The notes beneath the pieces are model-generated. The model ran no database searches. It was not told where the DNA came from and worked only from the letters and a program-made list of their open reading frames with translations. A stretch of DNA of 64,000 bases from Fructobacillus papyriferae. Its GTDB lineage: Bacteria; Bacillota; Bacilli; Lactobacillales; Lactobacillaceae. The stretch is from contig NZ_JAAMFI010000001.1 of assembly GCF_018437225.1 (NCBI RefSeq), forward strand, positions 186,001 through 250,000, given 5' to 3'. Shown one piece after another: positions 8,566 to 17,368 of the stretch. The translations under genes were made by a program, and so were the position numbers. The number at the start of each line of letters is the position of its first letter. The stretch's first letter is position 1.

Positions 8566-8591
8566 AAAAGTGCCGGGTTGCCCGGCCTTTT
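8566..8591 (+). terminator. Terminator-like hairpin in the parE leader
   Basis: AAAAG-T-GCCGGG, loop TTG, CCCGGC-CTTTT lies only a few bases after the predicted start of transcription. It is a compact GC stem with A/T flanks, so it could act as an attenuator or stabilise the 5' end. The T-run is short (four), so full termination is uncertain. Confidence 0.5.
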
Positions 8592-8618
8592 GAAAACGAA
8601 GATTAAAGGATGATCACT

Positions 8619-10907
8619 GTGACAGAGCAAAGACATTACGATGCAGATTCGATTAAAATCCTAGAAGGCTTGGAGGCCGTTCGCAAGCGTCCCGGTATGT
8701 ATATCGGTTCGACCGATGGCCGTGGCTTGCACCACCTGGTTTACGAAATCGTCGACAACGCCGTCGATGAGGCGTTGGGTGGTTATGGTGACGATATTGA
8801 AGTCACGATTGAAGAAAACAACGCCATTACCGTTTCCGACCAAGGACGAGGCATGCCGGTGGGAATGCACTCATCCGGTAAGCCGACTCCTGAAGTCATT
8901 TTGACAGTGCTTCACGCTGGTGGAAAGTTTGGCCAGGGTGGTTATGCCACTTCAGGCGGGCTGCACGGGGTTGGGTCCTCGGTTGTTAACGCCCTTTCTG
9001 AATATTTGAAGGTATCGATCGTCCGTGACGGCCACCTTTTCGAAGAAACTTTTGAGCATGGTGGTAAGCCCGTTGGGACCTTGAATGATTTGGGGCCAAC
9101 TAAAGAACACAGCGGGACTAAGGTGACCTTTAAGCCCGATGCTGGCATTTTCTCAACGACGGTCTTCAAGTTTGATACCTTGGCGGAGCGATTGCGCGAA
9201 GCTGCCTTCTTGATGTCTGGTGTGAAGTTTACACTGACCGACAAGCGCGTTTCACCAGCTCGTCAAGAAATCTATCACTACGATCACGGCCTCCGTTCTT
9301 TCGTTGACTTTTTAAACGAAGAAAAAGAGGGCCTTGGTCCAATCATGACTTTTGAAGGCAAAGAAGATGGCATCGTTGTCGACGTGGCGGCTCAGTATAA
9401 CGATGGCTATTCTGAAACGCTTTTGTCCTTTGTTAACAATGTTCGTACCCAAGATGGTGGTACGCACGAAATGGGCTTCCGTTCCGCATGGACAAAGGCC
9501 TTTAACGAATACGCTCGACGGGTGAATTTGTTAAAAGATAAGGACAAGAACCTGGAAGGTTCCGACGTCCGTGAAGGCTTGTCTGCCGTTATTTCCCTCC
9601 GTGTACCAGAAGAAATTTTGCAGTTCGAAGGACAGACCAAGGATAAGCTGGGAACGACCGAAGCGCGTGGCGCTGTTGATTCCGTTGTCAACGACACCTT
9701 GGCTCGTTTCTTATTGGAAAACGGTGATTTCGGTCAAAAGATCGTCCGCAAAGCCCTTCGTGCTCGTGAAGCTCGTGAGGCCGCTCGTAAGGCTCGAGAA
9801 GAGTCCCGAACGGGTAAGACAAAGGGAAAGAAGGAACGCTTACTGTCGGGTAAGCTGGCCCCTGCTCAGTCAAAAAACGCCGATAAGAACGAACTGTTTT
9901 TGGTCGAGGGTGATTCGGCCGGTGGTTCGGCTAAGCAAGGCCGTGACCGGAAGTTTCAGGCTATTCTGCCGCTTCGTGGGAAGGTTTTGAACACCCAGAA
10001 GGCCAAACTGCCCGACATCTTGAAGAACGAAGAAATCTCGACGTTGATTTATGCCATTGGTGCCGGGGTGGGGCCCGATTTCAATATTAAAAACGCCGCC
10101 TTTGACAAGGTCATCATCATGACCGATGCCGATGATGACGGGGCCCACATTCAAACGTTGCTATTGACTTTCTTTTATAAGTACATGCGGCCATTGATCG
10201 AAGCAGGCAAGGTTTACATCGCTTTGCCACCGCTTTACCGTGTTAAGTACCGGGGCAAGAAGGATGATTCCTTTGCCTGGACCAACGACGAATTGGCCGA
10301 CATTACGGCTGCTGCCAAGGTGAAGTACGAATTGACTCGTTTTAAGGGTCTTGGTGAAATGAACGCCACGCTTCTATGGGAAACGACGATGGATCCCGAG
10401 TCCCGTACGTTGATTCGTGTGAAAATCGACGATGCCATGCTGGCTGAAAAGCGCGTGACGACGTTGATGGGCGACAAGGTTGACCCACGGCGTCAGTGGA
10501 TTGAAAAAAACGTGCAGTTCACCTTGGAAGAAGAAGGTTCGATTTTGGATAACGTGGCGGGTGGTTCCGACTCTCGTCAGGTCTTCGACCAAGTGATGGC
10601 CGGTAAAGATCCAAACCAAGAAGATGAGGCTGATGAAGTCGCTTCCGTTGCCAAAAACAGTCCAGCTGCCAAAGCCGAACGCCAGATCGCCGAAAAGGTA
10701 GCAGCTGATAAGGCAAAAGAAGAAGCTGAGGCGAAGAAAGCCGAAGCGGAAGTGAAGGCTGCCGAAAAGGCGGAAGCCGATGCTAAGAAGGCAGCTGCAG
10801 AAGCAGCCGCTGCCAAAAAGGAAGATGCTAAGGAAAAAGACAGCAAGTCCGAACCCAAAGCTTCCAAAAAGGATCCCGAAAACTTCGAGAACCTGAACTT
10901 GTTTTAA
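8619..10907 (+). CDS. parE: DNA topoisomerase IV subunit B (ATPase) with charged C-terminal tail
   Basis: The ATPase subunit of topoisomerase IV, which with ParC unlinks daughter chromosomes. GHKL ATPase motifs are intact (EIVDNAVDEAL, DQGRGMPVG, GLHGVGSSVVNAL), followed by the transducer and the TOPRIM domain (EGDSAGGSAKQGRDR, near residue 430; then TDADDDGAHI). ParE rather than GyrB is supported by GSTDGRGLHHLVYEIVDN and the adjacent parC. GTG at 8619 is preferred over ATG at 8610, which would overlap the AAAGGA ribosome site. After the usual end the protein continues for about 110 residues of Ala/Lys/Glu-rich, probably helical sequence ending in FENLNLF. That tail is unusual (see findings). 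Confidence 0.95.
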   Translation: MTEQRHYDADSIKILEGLEAVRKRPGMYIGSTDGRGLHHLVYEIVDNAVDEALGGYGDDIEVTIEENNAITVSDQGRGMPVGMHSSGKPTPEVILTVLHAGGKFGQGGYATSGGLHGVGSSVVNALSEYLKVSIVRDGHLFEETFEHGGKPVGTLNDLGPTKEHSGTKVTFKPDAGIFSTTVFKFDTLAERLREAAFLMSGVKFTLTDKRVSPARQEIYHYDHGLRSFVDFLNEEKEGLGPIMTFEGKEDGIVVDVAAQYNDGYSETLLSFVNNVRTQDGGTHEMGFRSAWTKAFNEYARRVNLLKDKDKNLEGSDVREGLSAVISLRVPEEILQFEGQTKDKLGTTEARGAVDSVVNDTLARFLLENGDFGQKIVRKALRAREAREAARKAREESRTGKTKGKKERLLSGKLAPAQSKNADKNELFLVEGDSAGGSAKQGRDRKFQAILPLRGKVLNTQKAKLPDILKNEEISTLIYAIGAGVGPDFNIKNAAFDKVIIMTDADDDGAHIQTLLLTFFYKYMRPLIEAGKVYIALPPLYRVKYRGKKDDSFAWTNDELADITAAAKVKYELTRFKGLGEMNATLLWETTMDPESRTLIRVKIDDAMLAEKRVTTLMGDKVDPRRQWIEKNVQFTLEEEGSILDNVAGGSDSRQVFDQVMAGKDPNQEDEADEVASVAKNSPAAKAERQIAEKVAADKAKEEAEAKKAEAEVKAAEKAEADAKKAAAEAAAAKKEDAKEKDSKSEPKASKKDPENFENLNLF

Positions 10908-10938
10908 TGATTAATTACGAAAGGATGGGGTTGTCCAT

Positions 10939-13371
10939 ATGGCAGACCGCATTACCGAGCTCTCATTAGAAGCCGTCATGGGCGAGCGCTTCGGTCGCTA
11001 TTCCAAGTACATTATTCAGGAACGAGCCCTCCCTGACATTCGGGACGGCTTGAAGCCTGTTCAGCGTCGTATTTTGTACGCGATGGAACAGGATTCCAAC
11101 ACCTATGACCACCCATACCGTAAGTCGGCCAAGGCCGTTGGTAACATCATGGGTAACTTTCACCCCCACGGGGACTCCTCGATTTACGAGGCGATGGTTC
11201 GTTTGTCACAGGACTGGAAGGTTCGAGAACCGCTTATTGACATGAACGGTAACAATGGTTCGGTCGATAACGATCCGGCCGCGGCCATGCGTTATACCGA
11301 GTCCCGTTTGGCCAAAATATCTGGCGAAATCTTAAAGGATTTGGCTCAAGACACGGTCGAAATGGTCTTGAACTTCGATGACACGACCTACGAACCAACG
11401 GTGTTGCCATCGCGCTTGCCAAACCTCTTTGTCAACGGAGCAACGGGGATTTCGGCTGGTTATGCCACGGATATTCCACCGCACAACCTAAAGGAAATCA
11501 ACGACGCTTTGATCTACTTGTTGGATCATCCGGAGGCTTCCTTAGACGACTTGATGCAATTCGTCAAAGGCCCTGATTTCCCAACTGGCGGCATCATTCA
11601 AGGACTGGATGGTATCAAGCAGGCCTATGAAACTGGCCGTGGCCGCGTGGTCGTTCGTGCCAAAACCGAAGTGACGCCTTTGAAGGGTGGCAAGCAGAAG
11701 ATTGAAATCACGGAGATTCCATACGAAGTCGTGAAGTCAACTTTGGTTGCTAAGATCGATGCCATTCGCTTGAACAAAGAAGTTGCTGGAATCTCCGAAG
11801 TCCGTGATGAATCGGACCGGGAGGGGATGTCAATCGTCATCGAGTTGTCCAAGGACGCTTCGGCTGACGGTATCTTGACTTATCTCTTTAAAAAGACGGA
11901 CCTGCAGATCTCTTACAACTTCAACATGGTCGCCATTCACGACCAACGGCCTGTTTTGGTTACCTTGCAAAACGGTCTTTCGGCCTTCTTGGACTTCCGT
12001 AAGGATGTTGTCTTGAAGCGTTCGGCCTATGATTTGAAGAAGGCCGAAGCTCGTCAGCACATCGTGGAAGGGTTGATTCGCATGTTGTCCATCTTGGACG
12101 AAGTCGTGCAAACGATTCGCTCGTCTAAGAACCGGAAGGACGCCACGCAGAATTTGATTGACAACTACGACTTCACCAAGCCGCAAGCCGAAGCCATCGT
12201 GACCCTGCAACTTTACCGTTTGACCAACACCGACGTGACCCAGTTGCAAGACGAGCACGACGCTTTGGCCAAAAAGATTGCGGAATTGCAGAAGATTTTG
12301 AACGAAACCGCTGCTTTGCATACGGTGATCCGTAACGAATTGAAGGCGATTTCCAAGGAATACGCCACGGAACGTCAGACCGTGATCGAAGACGAAATCG
12401 AATCATTGGTCATCGACACGGCCGTGACGGTGCCAGACGAAAACGTTCGTTTGCTCTTGTCACAAAACGGCTACGTTAAGCGTTCATCACTGCGTTCCTT
12501 CAAGGCCTCAGCCGACGATAACGGCTTGGCCGAAGATGATCCAATCATCGTAAACGAAACGGTCAACACGACCCAGCACCTCTTGGCCTTCACCAACATG
12601 GGCAACCTGATCTACCGTCCAGTTTATGAAATCGCTGATTTCAAGTGGAAGGAACCAGGGGAACACTTCTCCCAGTCGCTTTCGAACTGGAACCCAGAAG
12701 AAACGATTCTCTCGGCCATGGTCATCGACGACCCAGCCAGCGAGGACGCCTTGCTCTTGGCAACCAACGACGGTTACATCAAGCAGTCGATCGTGAAGGA
12801 TTTGGTGCCAAAGTCATACAAGAAGAAGTCGGCAACGGTCATGAAGCTGAAGTCAGACGACGCCCGTGTGATTACCGTTGCGCCAGTCAAGGACGCAAAG
12901 GAAGTCATGACGATTTCTGAAAGTGGTCTGGCCTTGCGCTTTGAAATCGAAGAAGTGCCAGTCGTTGGGGCTCGGACAGCCGGTGTCAAAGCGATGAAAT
13001 TAGGCACAGACGACCAGGTCAAGGCTGCCTTGATTTTATCGGTGGACGAGATGTACTTGGCACTCGTAACAAACCAGGGAACCTTTAAGTACTCCCGTCT
13101 GGACGAGATTTCCGAATCACACCGCGCCAACAAGGGCATGCAGGTCTTGTCACCACGCAAGACGGTTCACTACGCCGTGGCCGCAGCAACGGTCATTCCA
13201 GAAGCACAGGGTGCTTTGCGGATCGAGACCGACCGTTTCAAGACCTTTGACATTCAACTGCAAGATCACGGTCTGTCCAACCGGACGGCCAATGGATCGG
13301 CTTTGATCAATCCAACATCGGATGGTCAAGCAAGGTCGATTAAGCCGTTGAATTTGCAAGAAGAAGACTAG
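10939..13371 (+). CDS. parC: DNA topoisomerase IV subunit A
   Basis: DNA-cleaving subunit of topoisomerase IV, 810 residues. The winged-helix region carries HPHGDSSIYEAMVRL with Ser80 and Glu84, the positions usually changed in quinolone resistance and here unchanged. The catalytic tyrosine is in AAAMRYTES (residue 119). A C-terminal beta-pinwheel of blade repeats (from about residue 500) ends in an acidic tail. AAGGATGGGG precedes the ATG; the gene follows parE after 31 bases and must share its promoter. Confidence 0.96.
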   Translation: MADRITELSLEAVMGERFGRYSKYIIQERALPDIRDGLKPVQRRILYAMEQDSNTYDHPYRKSAKAVGNIMGNFHPHGDSSIYEAMVRLSQDWKVREPLIDMNGNNGSVDNDPAAAMRYTESRLAKISGEILKDLAQDTVEMVLNFDDTTYEPTVLPSRLPNLFVNGATGISAGYATDIPPHNLKEINDALIYLLDHPEASLDDLMQFVKGPDFPTGGIIQGLDGIKQAYETGRGRVVVRAKTEVTPLKGGKQKIEITEIPYEVVKSTLVAKIDAIRLNKEVAGISEVRDESDREGMSIVIELSKDASADGILTYLFKKTDLQISYNFNMVAIHDQRPVLVTLQNGLSAFLDFRKDVVLKRSAYDLKKAEARQHIVEGLIRMLSILDEVVQTIRSSKNRKDATQNLIDNYDFTKPQAEAIVTLQLYRLTNTDVTQLQDEHDALAKKIAELQKILNETAALHTVIRNELKAISKEYATERQTVIEDEIESLVIDTAVTVPDENVRLLLSQNGYVKRSSLRSFKASADDNGLAEDDPIIVNETVNTTQHLLAFTNMGNLIYRPVYEIADFKWKEPGEHFSQSLSNWNPEETILSAMVIDDPASEDALLLATNDGYIKQSIVKDLVPKSYKKKSATVMKLKSDDARVITVAPVKDAKEVMTISESGLALRFEIEEVPVVGARTAGVKAMKLGTDDQVKAALILSVDEMYLALVTNQGTFKYSRLDEISESHRANKGMQVLSPRKTVHYAVAAATVIPEAQGALRIETDRFKTFDIQLQDHGLSNRTANGSALINPTSDGQARSIKPLNLQEED

Positions 13372-13440
13372 AAATTAGCCCAGGCTTCTTGTTACAATAA
13401 AAATGAATTCAAGCGGGTAACCGCACTGAGGAGAAAAGAC

Positions 13441-14346
13441 ATGGCAAAGATTCAAGTTTTTGGACACAAGAGTCCAGATATGGATACGGTGGCATCTGCG
13501 ATCGCAGCTGCTGATTTGCTGAAGCAACAAGGTTTGGATACGGAAGCCGTTGCACAAGGTAAGCCAAACCAAGAAACGCAATTTGCATTGGACCACTTCG
13601 GTGTTGAGGCTTTGCCAATCATCGAAAAGGCGGCCACTGACGAAGTTGTCTTGGTCGACCACAACGAAGCTGCTCAATCAGTTGACAACTTGGCGGACGT
13701 GACAGTATACGGCATTTACGACCACCACAAGTTTAACTTCCAAAACGGTACACCTTTGTACATCACCGCAAAGCCTTGGGGTTCTGTATCAACGATCTTG
13801 TACTTTGAGTACAAGAAAGCTGGTTTGACGATTCCTGCAAAGATTGCTGGTCTCTTGGCATCTGGTTTGATCTCGGACACGCTTTTGTTGAAGAGCCCAA
13901 CGACGACCGACAAGGATCGCGAAGCCTTGCCTGAATTGGCTAAGATTGCTGGTGTTGCTGACATCGAAGCATACGGATTGGCCATGTTGAAGGCCGGAAC
14001 CGACTTGTCCACGCGTTCAGACGAAGAACTCTTGGAAGGGGATGCCAAGTCCTTTACCATGGGGTCACACGACTTCCGCATCGGACAGGTCAACACAGTG
14101 GACATTGCTGATGTGTTGAAGCGTCAAGCTGATCTGGAAAAGGCCATGAAGGCTTCTGGTTACGAAGACTTCTTGTTGGTTATCACCGACATCTTGAACT
14201 CAAACTCTAAGGCCATTTACTTGGGCGATGCAGCGGATGCCATTGAAAAGGCCTTTGACGAAAAGCTTGAAAATAACGTCATTGATTTGCCTGGTGTGGT
14301 CTCACGTAAGAAGCAAGTGGTGCCACCATTGCAGAAGCAATTCTAA
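13441..14346 (+). CDS. ppaC: Manganese-dependent inorganic pyrophosphatase (family II)
   Basis: Cytoplasmic enzyme that splits pyrophosphate to two phosphates, pulling biosynthetic reactions forward. 301 residues, the normal size. The DHH-superfamily motifs GHKSPDMDTVASA (N-terminus), VDHNEAAQS and DHHKFNF are intact, as is the C-terminal DHHA2 signature SRKKQVVPPL. A GAGGAG ribosome site precedes the ATG. It lies 70 bases after parC; TACAAT near 13393 could be the -10 of its own promoter, but no good -35 is seen. Confidence 0.96.
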   Translation: MAKIQVFGHKSPDMDTVASAIAAADLLKQQGLDTEAVAQGKPNQETQFALDHFGVEALPIIEKAATDEVVLVDHNEAAQSVDNLADVTVYGIYDHHKFNFQNGTPLYITAKPWGSVSTILYFEYKKAGLTIPAKIAGLLASGLISDTLLLKSPTTTDKDREALPELAKIAGVADIEAYGLAMLKAGTDLSTRSDEELLEGDAKSFTMGSHDFRIGQVNTVDIADVLKRQADLEKAMKASGYEDFLLVITDILNSNSKAIYLGDAADAIEKAFDEKLENNVIDLPGVVSRKKQVVPPLQKQF

Positions 14347-14394
14347 GTTAGTGAAGTGGGTGAAAACTTTTTAAGAAAAAGTTAAAGAGACCCC

Positions 14395-14423
14395 TTTACA
14401 GTGTGTGAACAAGCATGTATAAT
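14395..14423 (+). promoter_or_regulatory. Promoter of the L33/S14 operon
   Basis: TTTACA (14395-14400), 17-base spacer, TATAAT (14418-14423). A second TTGACA at 14436 lacks a matched -10. I looked for a Zur-type AT-rich palindrome over this promoter and saw none that is convincing. Confidence 0.7.
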
Positions 14424-14487
14424 ACTATTTTGTATTGACAAGCAAATAAATTTTTATCAAAAATTCTAAATCTGAGGAGCTGGGACT

Positions 14488-14637
14488 ATGCGTATTCATG
14501 TCGTATTAGGCAATGATGAAACTGGAGAGCGTATTTACTTGACGTCAAAGAACCGTCGTAACACGCCTGACCGTTTGGAGTTGAAGAAGTACTCACCAAA
14601 ACTTCGTAAAGTAGTAACGTTTAAGGAGATCAAGTAA
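14488..14637 (+). CDS. rpmG: Ribosomal protein L33, cysteine-free form
   Basis: A 49-residue basic protein beginning [20 protein letters not shown] and ending VVTFKEIK. It belongs to the large ribosomal subunit. The two CxxC pairs of zinc-binding L33 are absent; there is no cysteine at all. GAGGAG precedes the ATG. Its TAA overlaps the ATG of rpsN (TAATG), so the two are translated as a unit. Paired cysteine-free L33 and S14 are the typical zinc-sparing versions, usually made when zinc is short or as the only copy. Confidence 0.93.
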   Translation: MRIHVVLGNDETGERIYLTSKNRRNTPDRLELKKYSPKLRKVVTFKEIK

Positions 14638-14906
14638 TGGCTAAGAAATCAAAGATCGCAAAGGCAAAGCAACGCGAAGCATTGGTTGCTAAGTACGCTG
14701 ACAAGCGCGCTGCTTTGAAGGCTGCTGGTGACTACATCGGTTTGGCTAAGTTGCCAAAGGACTCATCACCTGTACGTGTTCACAACCGTGACCGCATCGA
14801 CGGCCGTCCACACGGTTACATGCGTGAATTCGGTATGTCACGTTTGAACTTCCGCCAATTAGCACACAAGGGTCAGATCCCTGGTGTTCGCAAGGCTTCT
14901 TGGTAA
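14637..14906 (+). CDS. rpsN: Ribosomal protein S14, cysteine-free long form
   Basis: Small-subunit protein of 89 residues, the long zinc-independent type; the zinc-binding type is about 61 residues with two CxxC motifs, and here no cysteine exists. The conserved core [30 protein letters not shown] and the C-terminus GVRKASW identify it. It is coupled to rpmG by a TAATG overlap and followed by a terminator. Whether a zinc-type copy exists in the ribosomal-protein cluster elsewhere cannot be seen here. Confidence 0.95.
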   Translation: MAKKSKIAKAKQREALVAKYADKRAALKAAGDYIGLAKLPKDSSPVRVHNRDRIDGRPHGYMREFGMSRLNFRQLAHKGQIPGVRKASW

Positions 14907-14913
14907 TATGAAT

Positions 14914-14945
14914 CAAAACCACAGCCTTGCTGTGGTTTTTTCTTT
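14914..14945 (+). terminator. Rho-independent terminator after rpsN
   Basis: AAAACCACAG, loop CCTTG, CTGTGGTTTTTTCTTT just after the S14 stop. Confidence 0.88.
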
Positions 14946-14951
14946 ACCTTC

Positions 14952-14980
14952 TTGCTTTTCGGCCGTAAATCAACTATTAT
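14952..14980 (+). promoter_or_regulatory. Promoter of the rimP-nusA-infB operon with an inverted repeat over the -10
   Basis: TTGCTT (14952-14957), 17-base spacer, TATTAT (14975-14980). An inverted repeat GTAAATCAAC (14965-14974) / GTTAATTTAC (14989-14998) brackets the -10, so it could be an operator; one position of ten is mismatched. Confidence 0.55.
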
Positions 14981-15006
14981 AGAAGTAAGTTAATTTACAG
15001 TCGTAA

Positions 15007-15041
15007 ATGAGCGGGTCGAGCGATTGACCGGCTCATTTTTT
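15007..15041 (+). terminator. Terminator-like hairpin in the rimP leader
   Basis: ATGAGCGGGTC, loop, TGACCGGCTCAT followed by six T. One G-G mismatch interrupts a stem of about 10 bp. It lies between the promoter and the rimP start, so it may attenuate the nusA-infB operon rather than end the S14 transcript, which already has its own terminator. Confidence 0.6.
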
Positions 15042-15069
15042 ATGGCAAAGAATAGGAAAGGAATAGACA

Positions 15070-15549
15070 ATGGCACAAGCTAAGAATCAAGCGTTGTTAG
15101 ATCTTGTTCAACCCGTCATTGACGCACAGGGCCTCATGTTGTGGGACCTAAACGTTAAGAAGGTGGCTGGACAAAAGACAGTCGAACTGCTCGTTGATTT
15201 GCCAAAGCATGCTAAGATTTCGATGAATGAAATCACCGAATTCACACAGGCAATGAACGAAGCCTTGGACGAAGCCGAAGTTGACCCAGTTCCTGGTGAA
15301 TACATGTTAGACATTGCTTCTCCAGGTTGGGACCGCGCCTTGACTGAGCGCTGGCACTACACCTGGGCAAAAGAGGAGGGGGACCCGATTACGGTTGCAC
15401 TCTTTGCAGCAAAGGATGGTCAAAAGAAGTGGACTGGTCAGATCGATCAGCTCGATGATTCGAAAGTGACCTTGTTGATTGATGGTGAGAAAAAAGACTT
15501 TTCTTTCGATGAAATCGCCAAGGCCGTTGTCTCTGTCCAATTTGATTAG
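15070..15549 (+). CDS. rimP: Ribosome maturation factor RimP
   Basis: Cytoplasmic factor needed for assembly of the 30S subunit. 159 residues, the normal size, with the N-terminal alpha/beta domain (DAQGLMLWDLNVKK, NEALDEAEVDP, the YMLDIASPGWDRALT signature near residue 85) and a C-terminal small beta-barrel. AAAGGAA precedes the ATG. First gene of the conserved rimP-nusA-ylxR-ylxQ-infB-rbfA operon, with gaps of 0-20 bases. Confidence 0.95.
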   Translation: MAQAKNQALLDLVQPVIDAQGLMLWDLNVKKVAGQKTVELLVDLPKHAKISMNEITEFTQAMNEALDEAEVDPVPGEYMLDIASPGWDRALTERWHYTWAKEEGDPITVALFAAKDGQKKWTGQIDQLDDSKVTLLIDGEKKDFSFDEIAKAVVSVQFD

Positions 15550-15568
15550 TTAACAGTGGAGTAAGTAG

Positions 15569-16744
15569 ATGAGTAAAGAACTAGTACAGGCCTTAGATGC
15601 CTTGGAACAAGAACGTGGAATCGATCGGACGATTGTTGTTGAAGCCTTGGAAGATGCGCTAAAGGCCGCTTACAAAAAGCAGTACAACGCCAACCAAAAC
15701 GTCGAAGCAACCTTTGATGACAAGAAGGGGAAGATGACGATCAAGCAGATCAAGACGGTTGTTTTGGATGACGATCTCTTGGATCCTGATACGGAAATCT
15801 CGTTGACAGACGCCACGGCCATTAATAAGGCTTATGAAGCGGGTGATGAAATTCGCTTTGATGTGACGCCAAAAGATTTCGGTCGTATGGCGGCTCAAAC
15901 GGCAAAGCAAGTCATCGTTCAAAAGATGCGTGAAGCAACGCGTCAGGCGGTTTACGATCGCTACAAGGACTACGAAGGCGAAATTATCACCGGAGAAGTC
16001 GAGCGCCAAGACAACCGTTTCTTGTACGTGATGTTGCCAGGTAAGCAAGAAGCTGTCATGACAGCAGGCGACCAAATGCCAACGGAACACTACCGGATGC
16101 GTGACCGTATCAAGGTTTTGGTCTCAAAGGTGGACGACTCATTGAAGGGCCCTCAGATCTTTGTTTCTCGTACGGCTCCTGATTTGGTTAAGCGTTTGTT
16201 CGAGCAAGAAGTGCCTGAAGTTTATGACGGCACGGTCGAAATTGTTTCGGTTGCCCGCGAAGCCGGTGATCGGTCAAAGATTGCTGTTTACACACACGAT
16301 GCCGACTTGGATCCCGTTGGGGCCTTGGTTGGTCAGCGTGGTGCCCGTGTTCAAGCCGTTGTGACGGAACTGGGTGGTGAACACATGGACATCGTGGAAT
16401 GGGTGGAAGACGAAGCGCAATACATTGCAAACGCCTTGAACCCTGCCGAAGTCACGGATGTGATCTTCGATCCTGAAAACGATCAAGCCGTCACAGTGAT
16501 CGTTCCTGATGATCAGCTGTCACTTGCCATCGGTAAGAAGGGACAGAACGCTCGTTTGGCCGCTCGCTTGACTGGTGTCAAAATTGACATCAAGCCAGAA
16601 TCAGAAGCTGCTGATCTTGCTGTTTCAATGGATGAAGCAGCAGACGACGCCTTTGATGATGCAGCTGACGAAGCCGCTGATACGAACATCGATGACAGCG
16701 TTGACGCCATGGTTGATGACGATAGCGAAAACCCTGAAATTTAA
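15569..16744 (+). CDS. nusA: Transcription termination/antitermination factor NusA
   Basis: RNA-polymerase-bound factor controlling pausing, termination and antitermination. 391 residues: N-terminal polymerase-binding domain, S1 domain (GEIITGEVERQDNRFLYV, about 135-200), then two KH domains (VGQRGARVQAV and AIGKKGQNARLAARLTG). The last 45 residues are very acidic and rich in Ala and Asp, a tail seen in several lactic acid bacteria; the Gram-negative AR repeats are absent as expected. GTGGAG lies before the ATG. Confidence 0.96.
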   Translation: MSKELVQALDALEQERGIDRTIVVEALEDALKAAYKKQYNANQNVEATFDDKKGKMTIKQIKTVVLDDDLLDPDTEISLTDATAINKAYEAGDEIRFDVTPKDFGRMAAQTAKQVIVQKMREATRQAVYDRYKDYEGEIITGEVERQDNRFLYVMLPGKQEAVMTAGDQMPTEHYRMRDRIKVLVSKVDDSLKGPQIFVSRTAPDLVKRLFEQEVPEVYDGTVEIVSVAREAGDRSKIAVYTHDADLDPVGALVGQRGARVQAVVTELGGEHMDIVEWVEDEAQYIANALNPAEVTDVIFDPENDQAVTVIVPDDQLSLAIGKKGQNARLAARLTGVKIDIKPESEAADLAVSMDEAADDAFDDAADEAADTNIDDSVDAMVDDDSENPEI

Positions 16745-16761
16745 TTTCTTGGAGGTTCCTC

Positions 16762-17064
16762 ATGAAGACACGCAAGATTCCGATGCGAAAAGACATCGTC
16801 TCCGGTGAGATGGTGCCCAAAAAAGAACTGGTACGGGTTGTCAGAAATAAAGAAGGCGACGTCTTCTTAGATCCAACCGGTAAGCAAAACGGACGTGGTG
16901 CCTACATTGCACTCGATCGTGAAACGGCCAAAAAGGCGCAAGAAAAACGCGTCTTTGAAAAGGCCTTTTCCCAGGCGATTGATCCGGCTTTCTATGAGGA
17001 ACTTTACGCCTATGTCGACCATCAGCAAGCCCGAAAAGAGCTTTTCGAAAATGAACAAGACTAA
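16762..17064 (+). CDS. rnpM: YlxR-family RNA-binding protein (RnpM)
   Basis: About 100 residues of the YlxR family, reported in Bacillus to modulate RNase P. The family signature is present: RKIPMRKDIVSGEMVPKKEL at the N-terminus, LVRVVRNKEG, and DPTGKQNGRGAYIALD. GGAGG precedes the ATG. Its end overlaps the ylxQ start by 14 bases. The cysteine found at the MR-x-C position in many YlxR proteins is replaced here. Confidence 0.92.
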   Translation: MKTRKIPMRKDIVSGEMVPKKELVRVVRNKEGDVFLDPTGKQNGRGAYIALDRETAKKAQEKRVFEKAFSQAIDPAFYEELYAYVDHQQARKELFENEQD

Positions 17065-17368
17065 AGAATTAATGCAGGTCTTGGGCCTAGCCCGCAGAGC
17101 TAATCAGCTGATTTTGGGTTCTGGGCCAACGTTGAAAGCGATTCAAGGCCAGACTGCCCGCCTTGTCTTTTTCCCAAAAGACGGTGGTGCTAGTCAGCAC
17201 AAGAAGTTTTCGGACAAGAGTCAGTTTTATCAAATCCCCTTCGTGGATGATTTGACAAGAGACGAAATCAGCCAATCGATCGGTTTAAACCGGTCAATCG
17301 TCGCGATTTCGGATGCTGGCTTTGCTAAAAAAATCAAACAATTACTTGAAGAAAAGGAGCGGAATTAA
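17051..17368 (+). CDS. ylxQ: YlxQ, L7Ae-family ribosomal-protein-like RNA-binding protein
   Basis: A 105-residue protein of the L7Ae/L30e fold that binds kink-turn RNA. LGLARRANQLILGSGPTLKAIQ and ISDAGFAKKIKQLL are the recognisable ends of the fold. ATG 17051 overlaps rnpM; an in-frame ATG at 17072 is a possible alternative since neither has a strong ribosome site. The stop is directly followed by the infB ATG. Position between ylxR and infB is the same as in other Firmicutes. Confidence 0.88.
   Translation: MNKTKELMQVLGLARRANQLILGSGPTLKAIQGQTARLVFFPKDGGASQHKKFSDKSQFYQIPFVDDLTRDEISQSIGLNRSIVAISDAGFAKKIKQLLEEKERN

Noticed and set aside
11163-11200. Quinolone-resistance changes in ParC
   Set aside because: Ser80 and Glu84 are the usual residues; no resistance change is seen.
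14347-14487. Zur box at the zinc-free L33/S14 promoter
   Set aside because: I searched for the Firmicute-type palindrome and found only general AT-rich sequence.
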